Positions 45,008 to 58,330 of a DNA stretch of 64,000 bases are shown here, piece after piece; position 1 is the stretch's first letter; every line of letters starts with the position of its first letter. Location: contig OY987243.1 in NCBI GenBank assembly GCA_963920765.1, forward strand, positions 1,736,001 through 1,800,000, in the 5' to 3' direction. This DNA comes from Ulota crispa. Lineage: Eukaryota; Streptophyta; Bryopsida; Orthotrichales; Orthotrichaceae. Both the position numbers and the translations under genes were made by a program. The notes beneath the pieces are model-generated. The model worked only from the letters and a program-made list of their open reading frames with translations, did no database searches and was not told the origin of the DNA.

Positions 45008-48000
45008 GGGTTAACAAAGATTTAATGTGGATAGTTTTTAAGCTATTTTTGAGTAGACTCTTAATTGATTTGAGAGCTTTGTTTTGTTTACAATTTTTTC
45101 AAGTAGATGTTGAACCCTATACAATTTAATAGGCCACCTCAATGCAAGTCATGATCAAATTATTGAAGTATCCACCTAACATAATGACCTAAGTGATCAT
45201 AGAAAATTATTCAAATGACAATAGCAAGTTGCTTCAAGAATAAGTAACTTTTATATGTCTTTTACTCCTTTTAGGTTTTTTTTTGTTAAGGAGTAACCAT
45301 ATGTATGTATCATCCGTGCAGCACCACAATAATCTTGGATGCAATCTATGTATCTGAATTGGTTAGAAAATCATCTTTTTGAAAAGAAAAGAAAAATCTA
45401 GAGCTACATGAAGTTTTTAAATAATGGAGAAATAATAAATAAGATGGTAGAAAAAATCAAATGGTTGCTAAAAATTATGGAAGATAATTCAAAAGAACTA
45501 GAAAAACAAATTTACATGAAAAACTAAGATGTTTTGTATGTATTACTGATATTGCTAGATGATGGATTGTCTTTGTTTATAGACATTTGATATCAATTAG
45601 TAAATTGGTAACATACCATAATTTGATAGGGTGTGATTGGTGATTGGGATTAATAACAAAATTAGTGGCCATTACCATTTGATAAATAAGTTGAGATAAA
45701 CACAGTAAAATGCAAATTCTCTTCTAAGTATAAACCTTTTTATGGCAATATTATTAGTTTTTCCTTATGAACTTGATAGCATCTACTTCATGTGATTTTC
45801 ATTAAGTTCATATTAAATGTTGTCAATTATAAAAAGGCTCGATACAAGAAAAATAAATACACAACAAGGTTTATTATACTAACTTATTTCTTCCAAATCA
45901 AAAGCATTTCAATAGAGTGGAGTAAATATTTCATTATTTGTTTGTGATGGTTGTTCATTCAATCCAAAGTGACAAAGCTATATATGATTATAAAGTCACA
46001 TTTGAATATATTGGCTTTATTCTCTCCTAGCAATGAATGTATTGAAGTTGAATTTTTTTTATATACTAAGCCCGATTTTAACAAGAAATTATAGTTTTCC
46101 AAATTTGTAAAAACAACAAGGACAAAGCAATGTACTTTCACCATAATTTGAATTTATTGATTTTTACAGTTTTTTTTACGAAGGTATCTTTTGCAAGCTA
46201 ATCTTTGCTATAATTGTCACAATTTTAAAATGTTGAAACCACACACACTTCTAGGAAGCAAATGGTTCAGATATCATATCAACTACAAAATATATTTAAA
46301 GAACATGGGGTTTTCACAAGCAAAATGGATTATAACCATAAACATCATATTCTCAACCAACCATGCTTTAAATTTTTAATTTTGAAAGCACAACAAAAAA
46401 ACGAACCATGGTTAAACAAATGATATCCAGAGTAATATCCCTTAAATGCATTAAATCACTAAATTATTATGACTTTCAACATGGTTCTTAAAATTTATCC
46501 ATTGTTTAATTTTAAATATCTAACAAGCAATTAAAGAAATTTAAAATATACTATCACAAATTATATAACAAGTCAAAAACTATTTATAAGTTTATTTAGA
46601 AATTATGATTCAATGAAGGTAACAATTTATAGTTGATAGTTGAATAGTGATTAACATAACATCATCAAATAAGAAGAATGGTAAAGTGCAACTTAATAAT
46701 GAATGACATGATTCCAATTTAAAATACATTTTGAACATGTAAATTTATCCTATTGATAATTTGTAATGTACTCCATATTTTGAAAATTTGTAAAATTATC
46801 TTACATAAAAGCAATTTCACTTATCTCATTCTAATATATATTTTGGAGTCTTGTCACTTTGCCCTAATGCCTCAAAAAAACTTGCATACATTAGCAAAGT
46901 TTTGAGCCTTTCAAGAGCCCCCTACTTTGTCTCTAAAGGGGTCTTACAACACGCACTTACTACAACAAACAAATCACTAATACCCTATTTTTGCTCACCC
47001 TTTGAATTCAATGCAATCATGAAAACTATATTATTATGTTATCCCTATTGAACCAAAATTATGGTTACAAATGTACAACATGACCATAAATTCTACTTTA
47101 CACTGTTTGAATAGATGAGTCACTAAGTACTTGGATAGTAAGTAGTGAGTACATTTACACATTTTATGAGTACAATGCCTTTTTGTATCATTTTGGATTG
47201 TGCATGTGGCTTAGGTACTTCTGTAAAGGTAGCCATGGGTATGAGTGCCCTTTTCTTGTACTCACTAGGCAATTAATAGCTTGGTTTGTCAAACCTTAGG
47301 GGGCTCTTGGAGGGTTCAAAACTTTGCACTCAAAGTAAAGACTTTTGACATGGCCTCTCACTTGTCCAATACAACATGAACAAATATTTAGCATTTTAGA
47401 AGACTGAATGCTTACAATTATAATACAATATCTTCAACCAAAAAATTCCTATGCCAACAAAAATCATAAGATTTAATAATTTGTATGCACTCTCCTATTT
47501 CTAAGTAGTGATAATTTTAATTTGATCATTTGATCATTGCCTTAAAAAAACGATCCACAATTTACTTATTGGTTATATATTATGTAGTTATAGTAGATAT
47601 GCATCCATGTTTTTGTTTATAATGACCAAAATAGGTGGGTGAGTAGGTCAAAATTTACAATGTTGTACATTTCAATTCTTCCAAGTAAAAAATTCTACAA
47701 AATGGATTAGTTCCTTTGCGTAATCATGTGTCATGATACTAGAAATAGCACTTAAGAGAATGTACAAAATGGTCACACAACTTTTTTAATGCAAAAATGC
47801 ATTGAAATTTGTTTCTTCTAGTTCTTGTTAAAGCTTGTCTGTTTTTAAGTCTCACCAAGGTTTAGAGCTTAGATAAGCAGAGTCAAATTTGACTTATTGT
47901 AAATACCATTGTACGTCCGTCAAAATGAAAAAGTCATTTTAATGAGGATCCTGATGTTTTTTAGGATTTAACATTTGCAATCACAAAAGGTATTTTATAG

Positions 48001-48676
48001 CATTTCAACATTTTTATGAAGCTAGAGTATAGAGAACCTTGAAAGGTGAATGGGACAACCCATAATTGGACATGATTAAACTTTGTTATATTTTACTTTG
48101 AACTTTAAGCTGGTATGTGCACAACCTGTTTTTATCAATTGTAATGGTAAAAAGAAAAATAGATAAAATCAAATTAAAATGAATGGAGGAATTTTGAAAT
48201 ACAATTTCTTTTTATAAGTTTTATCAATGGTCCTTGTTGCCATCGTAAGTAGAGGTTGCTTGTGACCTTATTCCTAATGCCAAAGCTTTAGTACAACTAT
48301 TGATAATCAAGCCAAATTAGAGTTGTGGCTAAGCTAGATTATACCCTCAATTGTATTATTAGTTATAAAATGTAAATAGATCTAAACTTTTATAGTCAAC
48401 TTATAGTAGAATATTTAATAGTAACTTAATGGTGCAGCTAGTAGTGACCAAGTTTGATGGATTGACATGGTTATTTAAGATTGATTTGTGTACACATGCA
48501 CAGTCATGGTTGTACTACTTATTTATTCACAAATCAACTTTTGAATATATGGTTTGATATGCTCTTAATATGGCCATTATCATTGTTGTCATGGAAACTG
48601 TGCTTCCAACCACAATTGAATTATATCCAAGCTAAAAATAGCAAAACCTGATTATGGCTAGCAATGATCATCTTTC
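45008..48676. other. Long AT-rich gene-free stretch
   Basis: No coding signal. A diverged inverted repeat joins about 46895-46930 (AAAGTTTTGAGCC...AGAGCCCCCT) to 47297-47340 (its complement), the likely ends of a decayed element of about 440 bp. Confidence 0.4.
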
Positions 48677-48679
48677 ATG

Positions 48680-49015
48680 AATTTTATTATTTTATTATTT
48701 TATTATTTCATTATTTTATTATTTTATTATTTTATTATTTTATTATTTTATTTTATTTTTTATTTTTTTTATTTTTTTATTTTTTTTATTTTTTTATTTT
48801 TTTATTTTTTTTATTTTTTTATTTTTTTATTTTTTTTATTTTTTTATTTTTTTTATTTTTTTATTTTTTTTATTTTTTTATTTTTTTATTTTTTTTATTT
48901 TTTTATTTTTTTATTTTTTTATTTTTTTATTTTTTATTTTTTATTTTTTTATTTTTTTATTTTTTTTCTTTTTTACTTTTTACTTTTTATTTGTTGTTTA
49001 TTTTTTTATTTATTT
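48680..49015. repeat. T/A low-complexity repeat, (TTATT)n grading into (T7-8A)n
   Basis: About 330 bp of ATTTT-type units with variable T runs. Phe/Leu/Ile-rich translations in two frames are artefacts of this composition. Confidence 0.92.
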
Positions 49016-49237
49016 TGTATAAATATCCACTTTCTAGTTGCAAACTTCTGCTGCAATTTAAATATGGTTGAGCTTAGTTGAAGCTTTATGCTTCTAGTGC
49101 AGATTACAACTATTTTGGTAAACTAAGTCATATTATTTGCATATATTGTTGAATATAAAACATAAAAACATAGATGTTTTTCTTTGTGTTTTGGATATTT
49201 TATTGATGGAAATTTATTTAACAACATCATTGTTTAA

Positions 49238-50155
49238 CTCTTAAAGGACCATTGTTCCTACGGGGGACAAATGGGATTTTAGGCAGGTACCTACGGCCTC
49301 AATTTTTGTTCTGATTTTTTGAAACTTTTTGTGAAGATAGGAAAATACATAAGCTTTTTGGGAATACAATTTTTATTCCAGTCAATGCCATGGAGCAAAG
49401 GTTATGACCAAATAAGCACAAAGTTGGGGAGTCCGGGCAGCAAAAACTTTTTACAAAAACTTAATATATATTTTTTAATTGTTTTTCTCATAGATTATAT
49501 ATTTTTCTACATCTGAAGCTTTGATTCACTTCATTTGGACTAGATATGAGAAAGTTATGGACAATCTTGTTTTTCTTGCAATTCAAGCATCTTCTTGAAA
49601 AAATAACTTATAAACTTCATTTTTGAATGTAAGCTTAACAAATTTTCAAAAAAATTGTTGGAGAGGGTGCAATTTTCTTTCTAGAACAATCTCACCATTG
49701 GGATTATTGCATTTCAATTCCATTGCCGGGTTATTAGCAATTTAATTTTTTATTCAATCTCACACCTCCTTCTACCTAATGTTTTTTTAAAGAATGAAAA
49801 TGAAATATTTTGTTTTGATTTTTTTCCCAAGATTCTTAACTCAAATTTCCACCATAAAAAAATAAAGTTCCAAACTCTAAGGTGCAAAAAAATTCAGTTA
49901 AAAAAGTTCAAAGTCAAATAATCTAATCATGCAAGGTGCAAAAAAACTTGTTTTTCTCACTTTAAATGCAAATATTTTCCAATTTGTGTGGTCAAAGTTC
50001 TTGAGTTTTGTATGACACATTCTTATACTAGTCTAGTACAAGATCCTATGGTCAAATATGCAAAAAGACTAGTTTTCAAACTTTTTTACTTTTTGCCATA
50101 GAAGTGGTAGTTTTAAGTGACTTTTGACAAAATAAAAGCCATGGTTCTTTAGGGG
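49238..50155. mobile_element. TTAA-flanked piggyBac-like MITE, GGACC subfamily (918 bp)
   Basis: TTAA at 49234-49237 and 50156-50159. Left tip CTCTTAAAGGACCATTG followed by CGGGGGACAAATGGG; right tip reverse-complemented CCCCTAAAGAACCATGG. Interior aligns with the reverse complement of 54227-55132. Confidence 0.72.
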
Positions 50156-50159
50156 TTAA

Positions 50160-51489
50160 GTGTTTTATTGGAGCTCTTTCTCTCGACATGCTAGAGAATA
50201 CTATGAGTTATTTTTTTGGTTAAAATACATGATATCATAAGTATATTGTATATACTTTACTTTTCTAGCAATGTATTTGAGCCACAATTGAGGTGACATG
50301 TCCCCTCATTTTGTGATGCATAATTTTGAGTATATAAATGTTGGAGGGTTTGCAAAAAAAGGTTATACTTTTAGTTAATTAATGTTTGATGGATATCCCT
50401 CTTTGTGGTATTATGCATAAAATAAACCAAAAAGCACGGTCCATACTAATGTTTATTTTAAAATCTTTATTTTCTGTTGTGATTGTTAGTTGCTCTTTGG
50501 TAGTTGGTTTTTCTATAAAAAAACAAGAAAAGTCTTTCTATGGCATTAATCTACATCTCTAACATTTTTATCTTAGCACAATCTATACTTGAATTTTCAA
50601 ATCCACATTTGTTATGATTTTTGATCACTTGTTAAGTTTTCATTATATTTTTAAATTTATTTTTTCCTTTAATATTATAGAAACTCCATTGTGAACTCAC
50701 TTTGAGGGTTTTAAGCCAAATAGAGTTTTATCTTGAATAAAGAGCAACCTTAAAGCTCTAAATCATATATTTAAAAAAACTGAATTGCCTTCTATCGAAT
50801 TGGTTTTGAAAGTTTAGAAAACTCATGTTTTCACAAAATTTAGGGAAATAGTTAATGTATATATCCAAAACTTCATGTGAACATATTTTTTTCAAAATTA
50901 TGTTTTTTTAGGTTTTTTATATCTTTAAAACTTAGCCTTAAAGATTCAAAAGATCAATTGGCTTTTTTACAAAATACTTGATAAATGCTTTATATAAATA
51001 GTTCTTGCCAAAACATCCAGACTTTTTGTTTCAATTTGTAGATTGCACAACTGTACTCCACCCTATTGGTTAATACTTTTAAGGTATATATCGAATTCAG
51101 AAAATTATCATGTGACAAAAAAATAAGAAGTACAAAATTTGGTTTATAAAAATTCAATCACAAATTGCAAAAACCTTCGCTGTGTGCATATGGATTTTAT
51201 TGGTTGAAATCAATTGTGTGAATCATAAATGTAATATTATTATTATTCTAAAATGTTGGCCACGTTTTGTAAAAAAGTGTAATATATGCAATTTATTTTA
51301 AACTGCTAAAATATCGATCTCATGCTTGAGACCTCTAACATGGTTGATGTCTCCTACAACGTTTCAAAGGTAAATATTTTATCATTGGACCTTTTGCTTA
51401 AGATATGGTTGTAACATTAACATGCGTTCATTTGGTTAATTAATTTGTTATCTGGCTATAGATGGTTATTACAATTGCATATTAGGTCC
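50160..51489. other. AT-rich intergenic
   Basis: No gene or defined repeat seen. Confidence 0.35.
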
Positions 51490-51496
51490 AAATTTA

Positions 51497-51895
51497 GGGA
51501 ATTAGCATTGTGACACCCCAAATTGTTAACGAGACACTTCATGTGAGCATGAAATGTGATTTTTAATGCTGATTTTTTTATCTGAATAAAAAAATTTGTT
51601 TCACCTTTATCATTCAAGTATACTCAAAAAAAAAAGAAGTGTGTTTACATTTCAAATTGAAAATATAGGACTTTTGAGTTATTTAAAGCAAAAACACATC
51701 AAAAAATAGTATTGGTGCAATAATATTTCCACAAAAATTTGTGTTTGCCATGCTTTCTTTGAAGGAAGTGGTAATGCAGTGATTGAATGAATGATGGACC
51801 ACTTGAAAAAATCAAAAATAGCACTGAATGATCAAATTTCATGCTCACATGGGATATCCAATTAGCAGTTTAGGGTGTCGCTGTAGTACTTCCCC
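51497..51895. mobile_element. MITE with about 70-bp inverted ends (399 bp)
   Basis: Left end GGGAATTAGCATTGTGACAC, right end reverse-complemented GGGGAAGTACTACAGCGACA; both then continue to CATGTGAGCATGAAAT. AAATTTA flanks both sides (51490-51496; 51896-51902), a possible 7-bp or 8-bp duplication. Superfamily undecided (hAT- or Mutator-like). Confidence 0.7.
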
Positions 51896-52599
51896 AAATT
51901 TATTGCCTTCTCTCATTTTGACAAATTTTGTTACATGCGTTTTTGGCTTGCTTTCAATTTGTCACAACATTTTAAAAAATGTTTCACACTTCTAAAGATT
52001 TGCTTAAAACATTGCAGAAGCATGTGCTTTAGTGTTTTGGCAAAAATGATGTGTTCAACATAATTAGGCAAAAGTCAAGTTTGGTGAGAACATGGGCAAC
52101 TATGCACTTTGCTTATCCTTTGTCCACAACAATGCTAGCGTGCAAGCCTCAAGCGGCAAGCTTGTGAGCCTTGAGCATGAATACCATGAGCTTGTGAGGC
52201 TTGAACTTTAAAACTTTCAAATATCATAAATCAACTTCATATTTCTTTAAAAAATTAGTAAAATTCAAACAAAAAATTCTATTTATAAAAGATTTGGGGA
52301 TCTATGACCAGGGACATTTTTTGTACCTACAATTGTGGAAATGTGAAATATTTTGTTAAAAGTCAATTTGGTGATAATATTGTATGAATAATAAATTCAA
52401 AGTTACAAAGTGAGTTATGAGCTTCATGTACAACCATTCAAAAGATGGATCATTGAATAAATGAAATATAAGAAAATGAAATAATGTAATTTACAAACAC
52501 ATGTAAAAAGAAGGCCTTCCTCTCTAGGCTCATTCTAAGCTAAACTAGAAGCATCCTTTTTGTTGCGGTAAAATACAGAATATATGACTATTTAGATAA

Positions 52600-52911
52600 G
52601 GGGAAATTTCATGAATATCCCAAAAGTTTGCAATATTTTCATAGATATCTTGCTTTTCCAAAAATATCACAAATACCCTTGGATAAAAAAGTTTAGGCGT
52701 TTACTTTGTTGTGCATGCCACTTCCTTGCTTCCTTTGTACGCATGCATAACAAGAAAAAAGTAGTGTGCGCACAAAGGAAGAAAGGAAGTGGCATGCATA
52801 ACCAAACAGACGCCTAAGTTTTTTGTTCCAAGGGTATTTGTGATATTTCTGAAAAAGCAAGGGTATCTACAAAAATAATGCAAACTTCAAGGGTATCCAT
52901 GAACTTTTCCC
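52600..52911. mobile_element. Foldback MITE with perfect 9-bp target duplication (312 bp)
   Basis: TTTAGATAA lies at 52591-52599 and 52912-52920. The arms are inverted over most of the length (GGGGAAATTTCATGAATATC versus reverse-complemented GGGAAAAGTTCATGGATACC; GTGGCATGCA inner arm). A 9-bp duplication fits a Mutator-type MITE. Confidence 0.85.
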
Positions 52912-52920
52912 TTTAGATAA

Positions 52921-54222
52921 TTATTGAAATACAACATTTGTACAAAAGCAATCTCATCCAATATTTGCTCTAATTTTTCATATGAAATCTACACTAAAGA
53001 AGAAGAGGGTTTTGAATATCAATATATAGAAATTTTCAACTTGTACTAAAGGAGAGAAAGTTTTTACAAAAAACTAAATTGTTCATTCAATTATGCCAAG
53101 CTAAAAGAGAGTGCGTATAAAATTACATTCCTTCTTGTTAGACTAGGAGACATTGTGAAATGTACATAAAGGCATGTCAATACTTGAACCACTTGATGAC
53201 CAATTGGGTTTCAAAATAGACATTGAAATCAAACTTAGAAGGAGAATATACACTCTAAAACTATAATATAGATTCTAGAACTTCATATCTTGTTCTATAG
53301 AATTAATAAGTGGAACCAATTGTAGGAGTTCATCAATTTTAGAGATCTTATCTTCTTCTACATAAACTGAAGACTCAACAAAACAAGATCACACATGAAG
53401 AGGGTGGTTAGAAACTTTTGTGTTTTCAACAATAAAATATTTAGGAAGATTAAATTGAACGTTGAAGCTAAATTCAGCTTAGAACCTCTTCCAAAAACTA
53501 ACCTTAAAACATTTGAAGTTGTGCCTTCCACAAAGTTTCAAGCTTCTTGAAATTTTTTGGACACCAAAATTTAGTGCTTTGGGCATTCAAGTGTAAACAG
53601 TAAAAATTACAATGAAGTTCAACCTACCCAAAAAAAGAAAAAGCTTACCAATGTGAACATGGTGTGAAATGCAATCATTTCTAGTATATCTTCAAAGCAG
53701 CTATAACAATGACCAACTTGCAAGTTATTCATATCACCCACTAGCACTAGATTTACCTTCTTTAAAATATATTGAAGCAATCATGTTAGAGGATGACCAT
53801 GACATTTCTTGCATATGAGGGTTGAATAGCCAAAATTTGGCTAAGTTTATGTTTAGTGGTTATTAAATAATGATATGGAGGTGGCTCAACGGACCACTGA
53901 GAGCCTAGTCATCCCTAACTAAACTCCTAGAGATGCATCCAACCACCCTCAAACTGCTAAAATGAATGATCAACCACTTCCCAAATTGCTAAATGAATGA
54001 TTGGCCACCCCCAAAATTCCTAAAATGAATGCCTTCTATGATGTCTTACCAGCCATTTTTTTAGTTGCCACCTCTGACAGATTTTGGCCCATGACAGGCC
54101 TTCCCTCAAAATATAACCCAATGTTGTGAGGACAACACTGCAATAAGTGGCGACCATAAAAAACCCTATGTCTTACATTCGCAGCTTGAGCAACAAAAGT
54201 GGCTAGGTACACCTCCAACAGC
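52921..54222. other. AT-rich intergenic with degenerate palindrome-unit remnants
   Basis: No gene. 53880-54220 carries GAGCCTAGTC, CCAACCACC and CCACCCCC segments resembling single decayed units of the 55890-57240 array. Confidence 0.35.
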
Positions 54223-54226
54223 TTAA

Positions 54227-55132
54227 CCCCTAAATCCCTAGGGCCTTTATTTTGTTAAAAGACACTTAGAACTGCCATTTCTATTGCAAAGAGTAAGAAA
54301 GTTTGAAAATGGATCCTTTTGCATATCTAACCATAGGATTTTATACTAGAATAATGTAAGAATGTGAAAACAAAAATTCAAAAACTTTGACCGCACATAT
54401 TGCAAGATATTTGCGTTTAAAGTATAAAAAACAAACTTTTTTGTAGCTTGCATGATTAGATTATTTGACTTTAAAATTTTTTCACTTAAAATTTTTGCAC
54501 CATAGAGTTTTGAGGTTTATTTTTCTATGGTGGAAAATTGAGTTGAGAGTCATTGGAAAAAATAAAAACAAAAAACACATTATTTTCATTCTTAAAAAGA
54601 ACATTAGGTACAAGAAGGTATGAGATTCAACAAAAGCCTAAATTGTTAATAACTTTGTAATGGAAGTGAAATGCAATTTTTCCAATGGTGGGATTGTTCT
54701 AGGAGGCAAACTTTGCCCTGTCCATCAATTTTTTTTGAAAAAATGTTAAACCTGCATCCAAAAATGAAGTTTATAAGTATTTTTTCAAGAAGATGCTTGA
54801 GTTGCCCTAAAAATAAGATTGTCCATAACTTTCTCATAGCTAGTTCAAATGGAATGAATCAAAGCTTTAGATGTACAAAAAATATATAATCTATAAAAAA
54901 AAGCTTAAAAAAAAATAGTTTTTGTAAAAAAAAAATTCTGCCCAATCTCCATAAATTTTTGCTGAACTAGGCATATCTTTTGCTTTTGGGCATAGATTGG
55001 AATAAAAACTATATTCTCTAAAAACTAAATTGTTTTCCTATCTTCAATAAAAGTTTCAAAAAAACAAGACAAAATTGACGCCATAGGTACCTGCCCTAAA
55101 CCCCATTTGTCCCCCGAGGGGACACTCAGGGT
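54227..55132. mobile_element. TTAA-flanked piggyBac-like MITE, GGACC subfamily (906 bp)
   Basis: TTAA at 54223-54226 and 55133-55136. Left tip CCCCTAAATCCCTAGGG; right tip reverse-complemented ACCCTGAGTGTCCCCTCGG. Interior aligns with the reverse of 49238-50155. Confidence 0.7.
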
Positions 55133-55145
55133 TTAAGGATTTAAG

Positions 55146-55495
55146 GTAGGAATACCATAAACAATTGCTCTCCAATTATGGCAAAGTAGACTAAGCTGAA
55201 ACCATCAAGAGTTGGCTATAAAATAGATTTCAAAAAGATGTTATTACCTTGCATTTGATTGGTTCAAACTAGTTTTGGAACAAGGTTCTAGAGGTAGCCG
55301 TTTAAGGTGCACCTGTGAAACCGAAATAGGTCAAAATCAAGAATCCACATTTATATTGCATAAAATGTCCATTCTTGGATAATTGTTTTTGCACTCTCTC
55401 TTATCCTTGTTTTTGCACAGCTTGAGCTTAATTTCTCAAGAAATTACCCACATCTTACAAGCAAGAGGGGTTTATTTTAACATTTTATGATAGTT
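55146..55495. mobile_element. MITE of the GGTAGG family (about 350 bp)
   Basis: TTAA then GGTAGGAATACCATAAAC on the left; right end reverse-complemented GGTAGAACTATCATAAAAT next to TTAG. It lies only 9 bp from the preceding TTAA element. Confidence 0.5.
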
Positions 55496-55889
55496 CTACC
55501 TTAGTGGCCAAAAACAAAACTCCTAAGGGTGTGCCAACCATCTCCAAAGTGCACAAATAAATGCCCTTTATTTTTATTATTTGTTGTGATAAAAAATTGG
55601 AGGCAAATGGGCACAAACCAAGACCTTATTTTTGGATGAATAAGCTCTTAGAGTGTGCCCAACCATTTCCAAGTTGCACAAATAACCTTAGTTTATCTTC
55701 ATTTTTATTGATGGTGGAAAACTTAGGGTTGGCTAGGCACACCCCTAGGAGCTTAGTCCTCCAAGAGTAAGCTCCTAAGGGTGTGCCTACCTATCTTCAA
55801 AGCACATAAATTATGCCTGGTAATATTTAGAATTATATAGTTGCAAAAATGATGGCAATCAAGGACACCCCCTTGAGCACATTCATGAA

Positions 55890-57240
55890 ACAATGTGCTC
55901 CTTGGGGTGGATCCAACGGTCCCTATTTTTCACAAATTCATGCCTTGTATGAACATTTTTCATGAATTTGTGAAAAATGGGGACGGTTAGGTCCACCCCT
56001 AGAAGCATCCTCTTGGAAGACGATGCTCTCGGCACTCTACCCAACCATCCCCATTTTTCACGAATTCATGCCTTGTATGAACTTTTTTCATGAATTTGTG
56101 AAAAATGGGGACAGTTGGGTGCACCCCTAAGAGCATCCTTTTGGAAGAGGATGCTTCCAAGGGTGTACCCAACCGTCCCCATTTTTCACAAATTCATGCA
56201 TTATATGAACAATTTTCATGAATTCGTGAAAAACGGGGATGGTTGGGTCCACCCCTAGATGCATTCTCCTAGAAGAGGATGCTTCTAGGGGTGGATCCAA
56301 CCGTCCCCATTTTTCAAAACTTCATGCATTATATGAACAATTTTCATGAATTTGTGGAAAATGGGGACGGTTGGGTCCACCCCTAGGAGCATCCCCTTTG
56401 AAGAGGATGCTCCCAAGGGTGTACCCAATTGTCTCCATTTTTCACAAATTCATGCCTTAATTGAGCATTTTTCATGAATTTGTGAAGAGGATTGTCCTAG
56501 GGGTGGATCCAACCGTCCTCATTTTTCACAAACTCATGCCTTGTATGAATATTTTTCATGGATTTGTGGAAGATGGGAACAATTGGGTACACCCTCGGCA
56601 GCATCCTCATGGACAAGGATGCTCCCAAAGATGTACCCAACCGTCCCTAGTTTTCACAAATTCATGCCTTGTAGTGACAGTTTTTCATATAATTGCGCAA
56701 ATCCAGTTGGGCACAGTTGGGCACAATCCTAGTAGCACCTTCTTGGATGCAGATGTTAATAGGGTGTGCCCAACTGTCTCCATTTTTCCCAAATTCATGA
56801 AAAATATTCAGACAAGGCATGAATTTTTGAAAAATGGGGACGATTAGGTACACACCCGGAAGTATCCTCTTCCAAGAGGATGCTTCTAAGGGTGGACCCA
56901 ACCGTCTCCATTTTTCACAGATTCATGAAAAATGTTTAGACAAGGCATGAGTTTGTGAAAATTGGGGACGGTTGGGTCCACCCCCAAAAGCATTTTTGTC
57001 CAAGAGGATGCTCCTAGGGTTGGACCCAATCATCCTCATTTTTCACAAATTCATGAAAAATGTTACCACATGTCATGAATTTGTGAAAAATTGGTATGGT
57101 TGGGTACACACCTGGGAGCATCCTCTTCCAAGAGGACGCTCCTAAGGGTGGACCCAGCTGTCCACATTTTTCACAAATTCATGAGAAATGATGATATAAT
57201 GCATGAATTTGTGAAAGATGGAGACGGTTGGGCACATCAC
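55890..57240. repeat. Tandem array of about 11 palindromic units (period about 128 bp)
   Basis: Units recur at about 55915, 56040, 56168, 56297, 56425, 56508, 56635, 56767, 56897, 57023 and 57151. Each unit holds two palindromes: CCGTCCCCATTTTTCACAAA facing its complement across a CATG core, and CCACCCCTAGGAGCATCC facing its complement across TCTTGGAAGA. The spacing is 125-132 bp, except one 83-bp step. Open frames within are repeat artefacts. Confidence 0.88.
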
Positions 57241-57439
57241 CAAGACCTCATTCTTCTAAGAATGAGCTGGGGGAGGTGTGATGAACCATCTCTCACTAGT
57301 AGAAAACTCCTTCCAAAACAACAGAAAACCAATAGTTTCTTGTTGATTTGGGCACTTGCCCACGCTAATTGACTAATTTAACAGAATTCTGTAAAAAACT
57401 AAATACTTTCTGTTGATTTGGACACCATTATCTAAATCA

Positions 57440-58330
57440 ACAAAAAATTTGGAATCTTTCAAAGATCTTTTGGGAATTTTTTGTGAATCTTTAAGAATCT
57501 TCAAGAATCTTTTGGGAATCATTGAGAATCTTTTCAAGATTTTTAAGAATATTTAAGAATCTTTTTGAGATTTTCGAATCTTTGAGAATCTTTTAGGAAT
57601 CTTCATGAATCTTTGGAAATCTTTCGAAATCTATTCAAGTTTTTTTGGAATCTTTGAGAATGTTTGAGAACAATTGAGAATCTTTGAGAATCTTTTTAGA
57701 ATCTTTGAGAATATTTTGGAATCTTTGGGAATCTTTTCAAGTTTTTTTGGAATCTTCGAGAATGTTTGAGAACAATTGAGAATCTTTGAGAATCTTTTTA
57801 GAATCTTCAAGAATCTTTGGAAATCTTTGAGAATCTTTGAGAATCTTTTAGGAATCTTTGAGAATCATTTGGAATCTTTGGGAATCTTTTCAAGTATTTT
57901 GGAATCTTTGAGAATGTTTGAGAACAATTGAGAATCTTTGAGAATCTTTTTAGAATCTTTGAGAATATTTTGGAATCTTTGGGAATCTTTTCAAGTTTTT
58001 TTGGAATCTTCGAGAATGTTTGAGAACAATTGAGAATCTTTGAGAATCTTTTTAGAATCTTCAAGAATCTTTGGAAATCTTTGAGAATCTTTGAGAATCT
58101 TTTAGGAATCTTTGAGAATCATTTGGAATCTTTGGGAATCTTTTCAAGTATTTTGGAATCTTTGAGAATGTTTGAGAACAATTGAGAATCTTTGAAAATC
58201 TTTGGAAATCTTTTGAGAATCTTTTTTGAAATTCAAAAAACCTTTGAAAATCTCTAAGAATTTTCAAGAACCTTTTTGGAATCTTTGAGAATCTTTTTAA
58301 AATCTTTATGAAATTTGTTAAAGTACTTCA
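57440..58330. repeat. GAATCTTTGA-type repeat with 254-bp higher-order period
   Basis: Dense imperfect repeats of about 10-12 bp (GAATCTTTGAGAATC). A larger unit beginning ATCTTTGGGAATCTTTTC recurs from 57721 to 57975 (254 bp apart) with near identity. Minus-strand frames rich in Phe-Ser-Lys-Ile are by-products. Confidence 0.85.

Noticed and set aside
48664-49081. Open frames of 134-135 codons rich in Phe/Leu/Ile, like membrane proteins
   Set aside because: They translate a TTTTTATT low-complexity repeat in two frames; no start context or domain.
55890-57240. CRISPR-like array of regular palindromic repeats
   Set aside because: The host is a plant; units are contiguous palindromes without unique spacers, and no cas genes are present.
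57807-58267. Minus-strand frames encoding repeated Lys-Ile-Leu-Lys-Arg-Phe-Ser
   Set aside because: Produced by the GAATCTTTGA repeat; no independent evidence of a gene.
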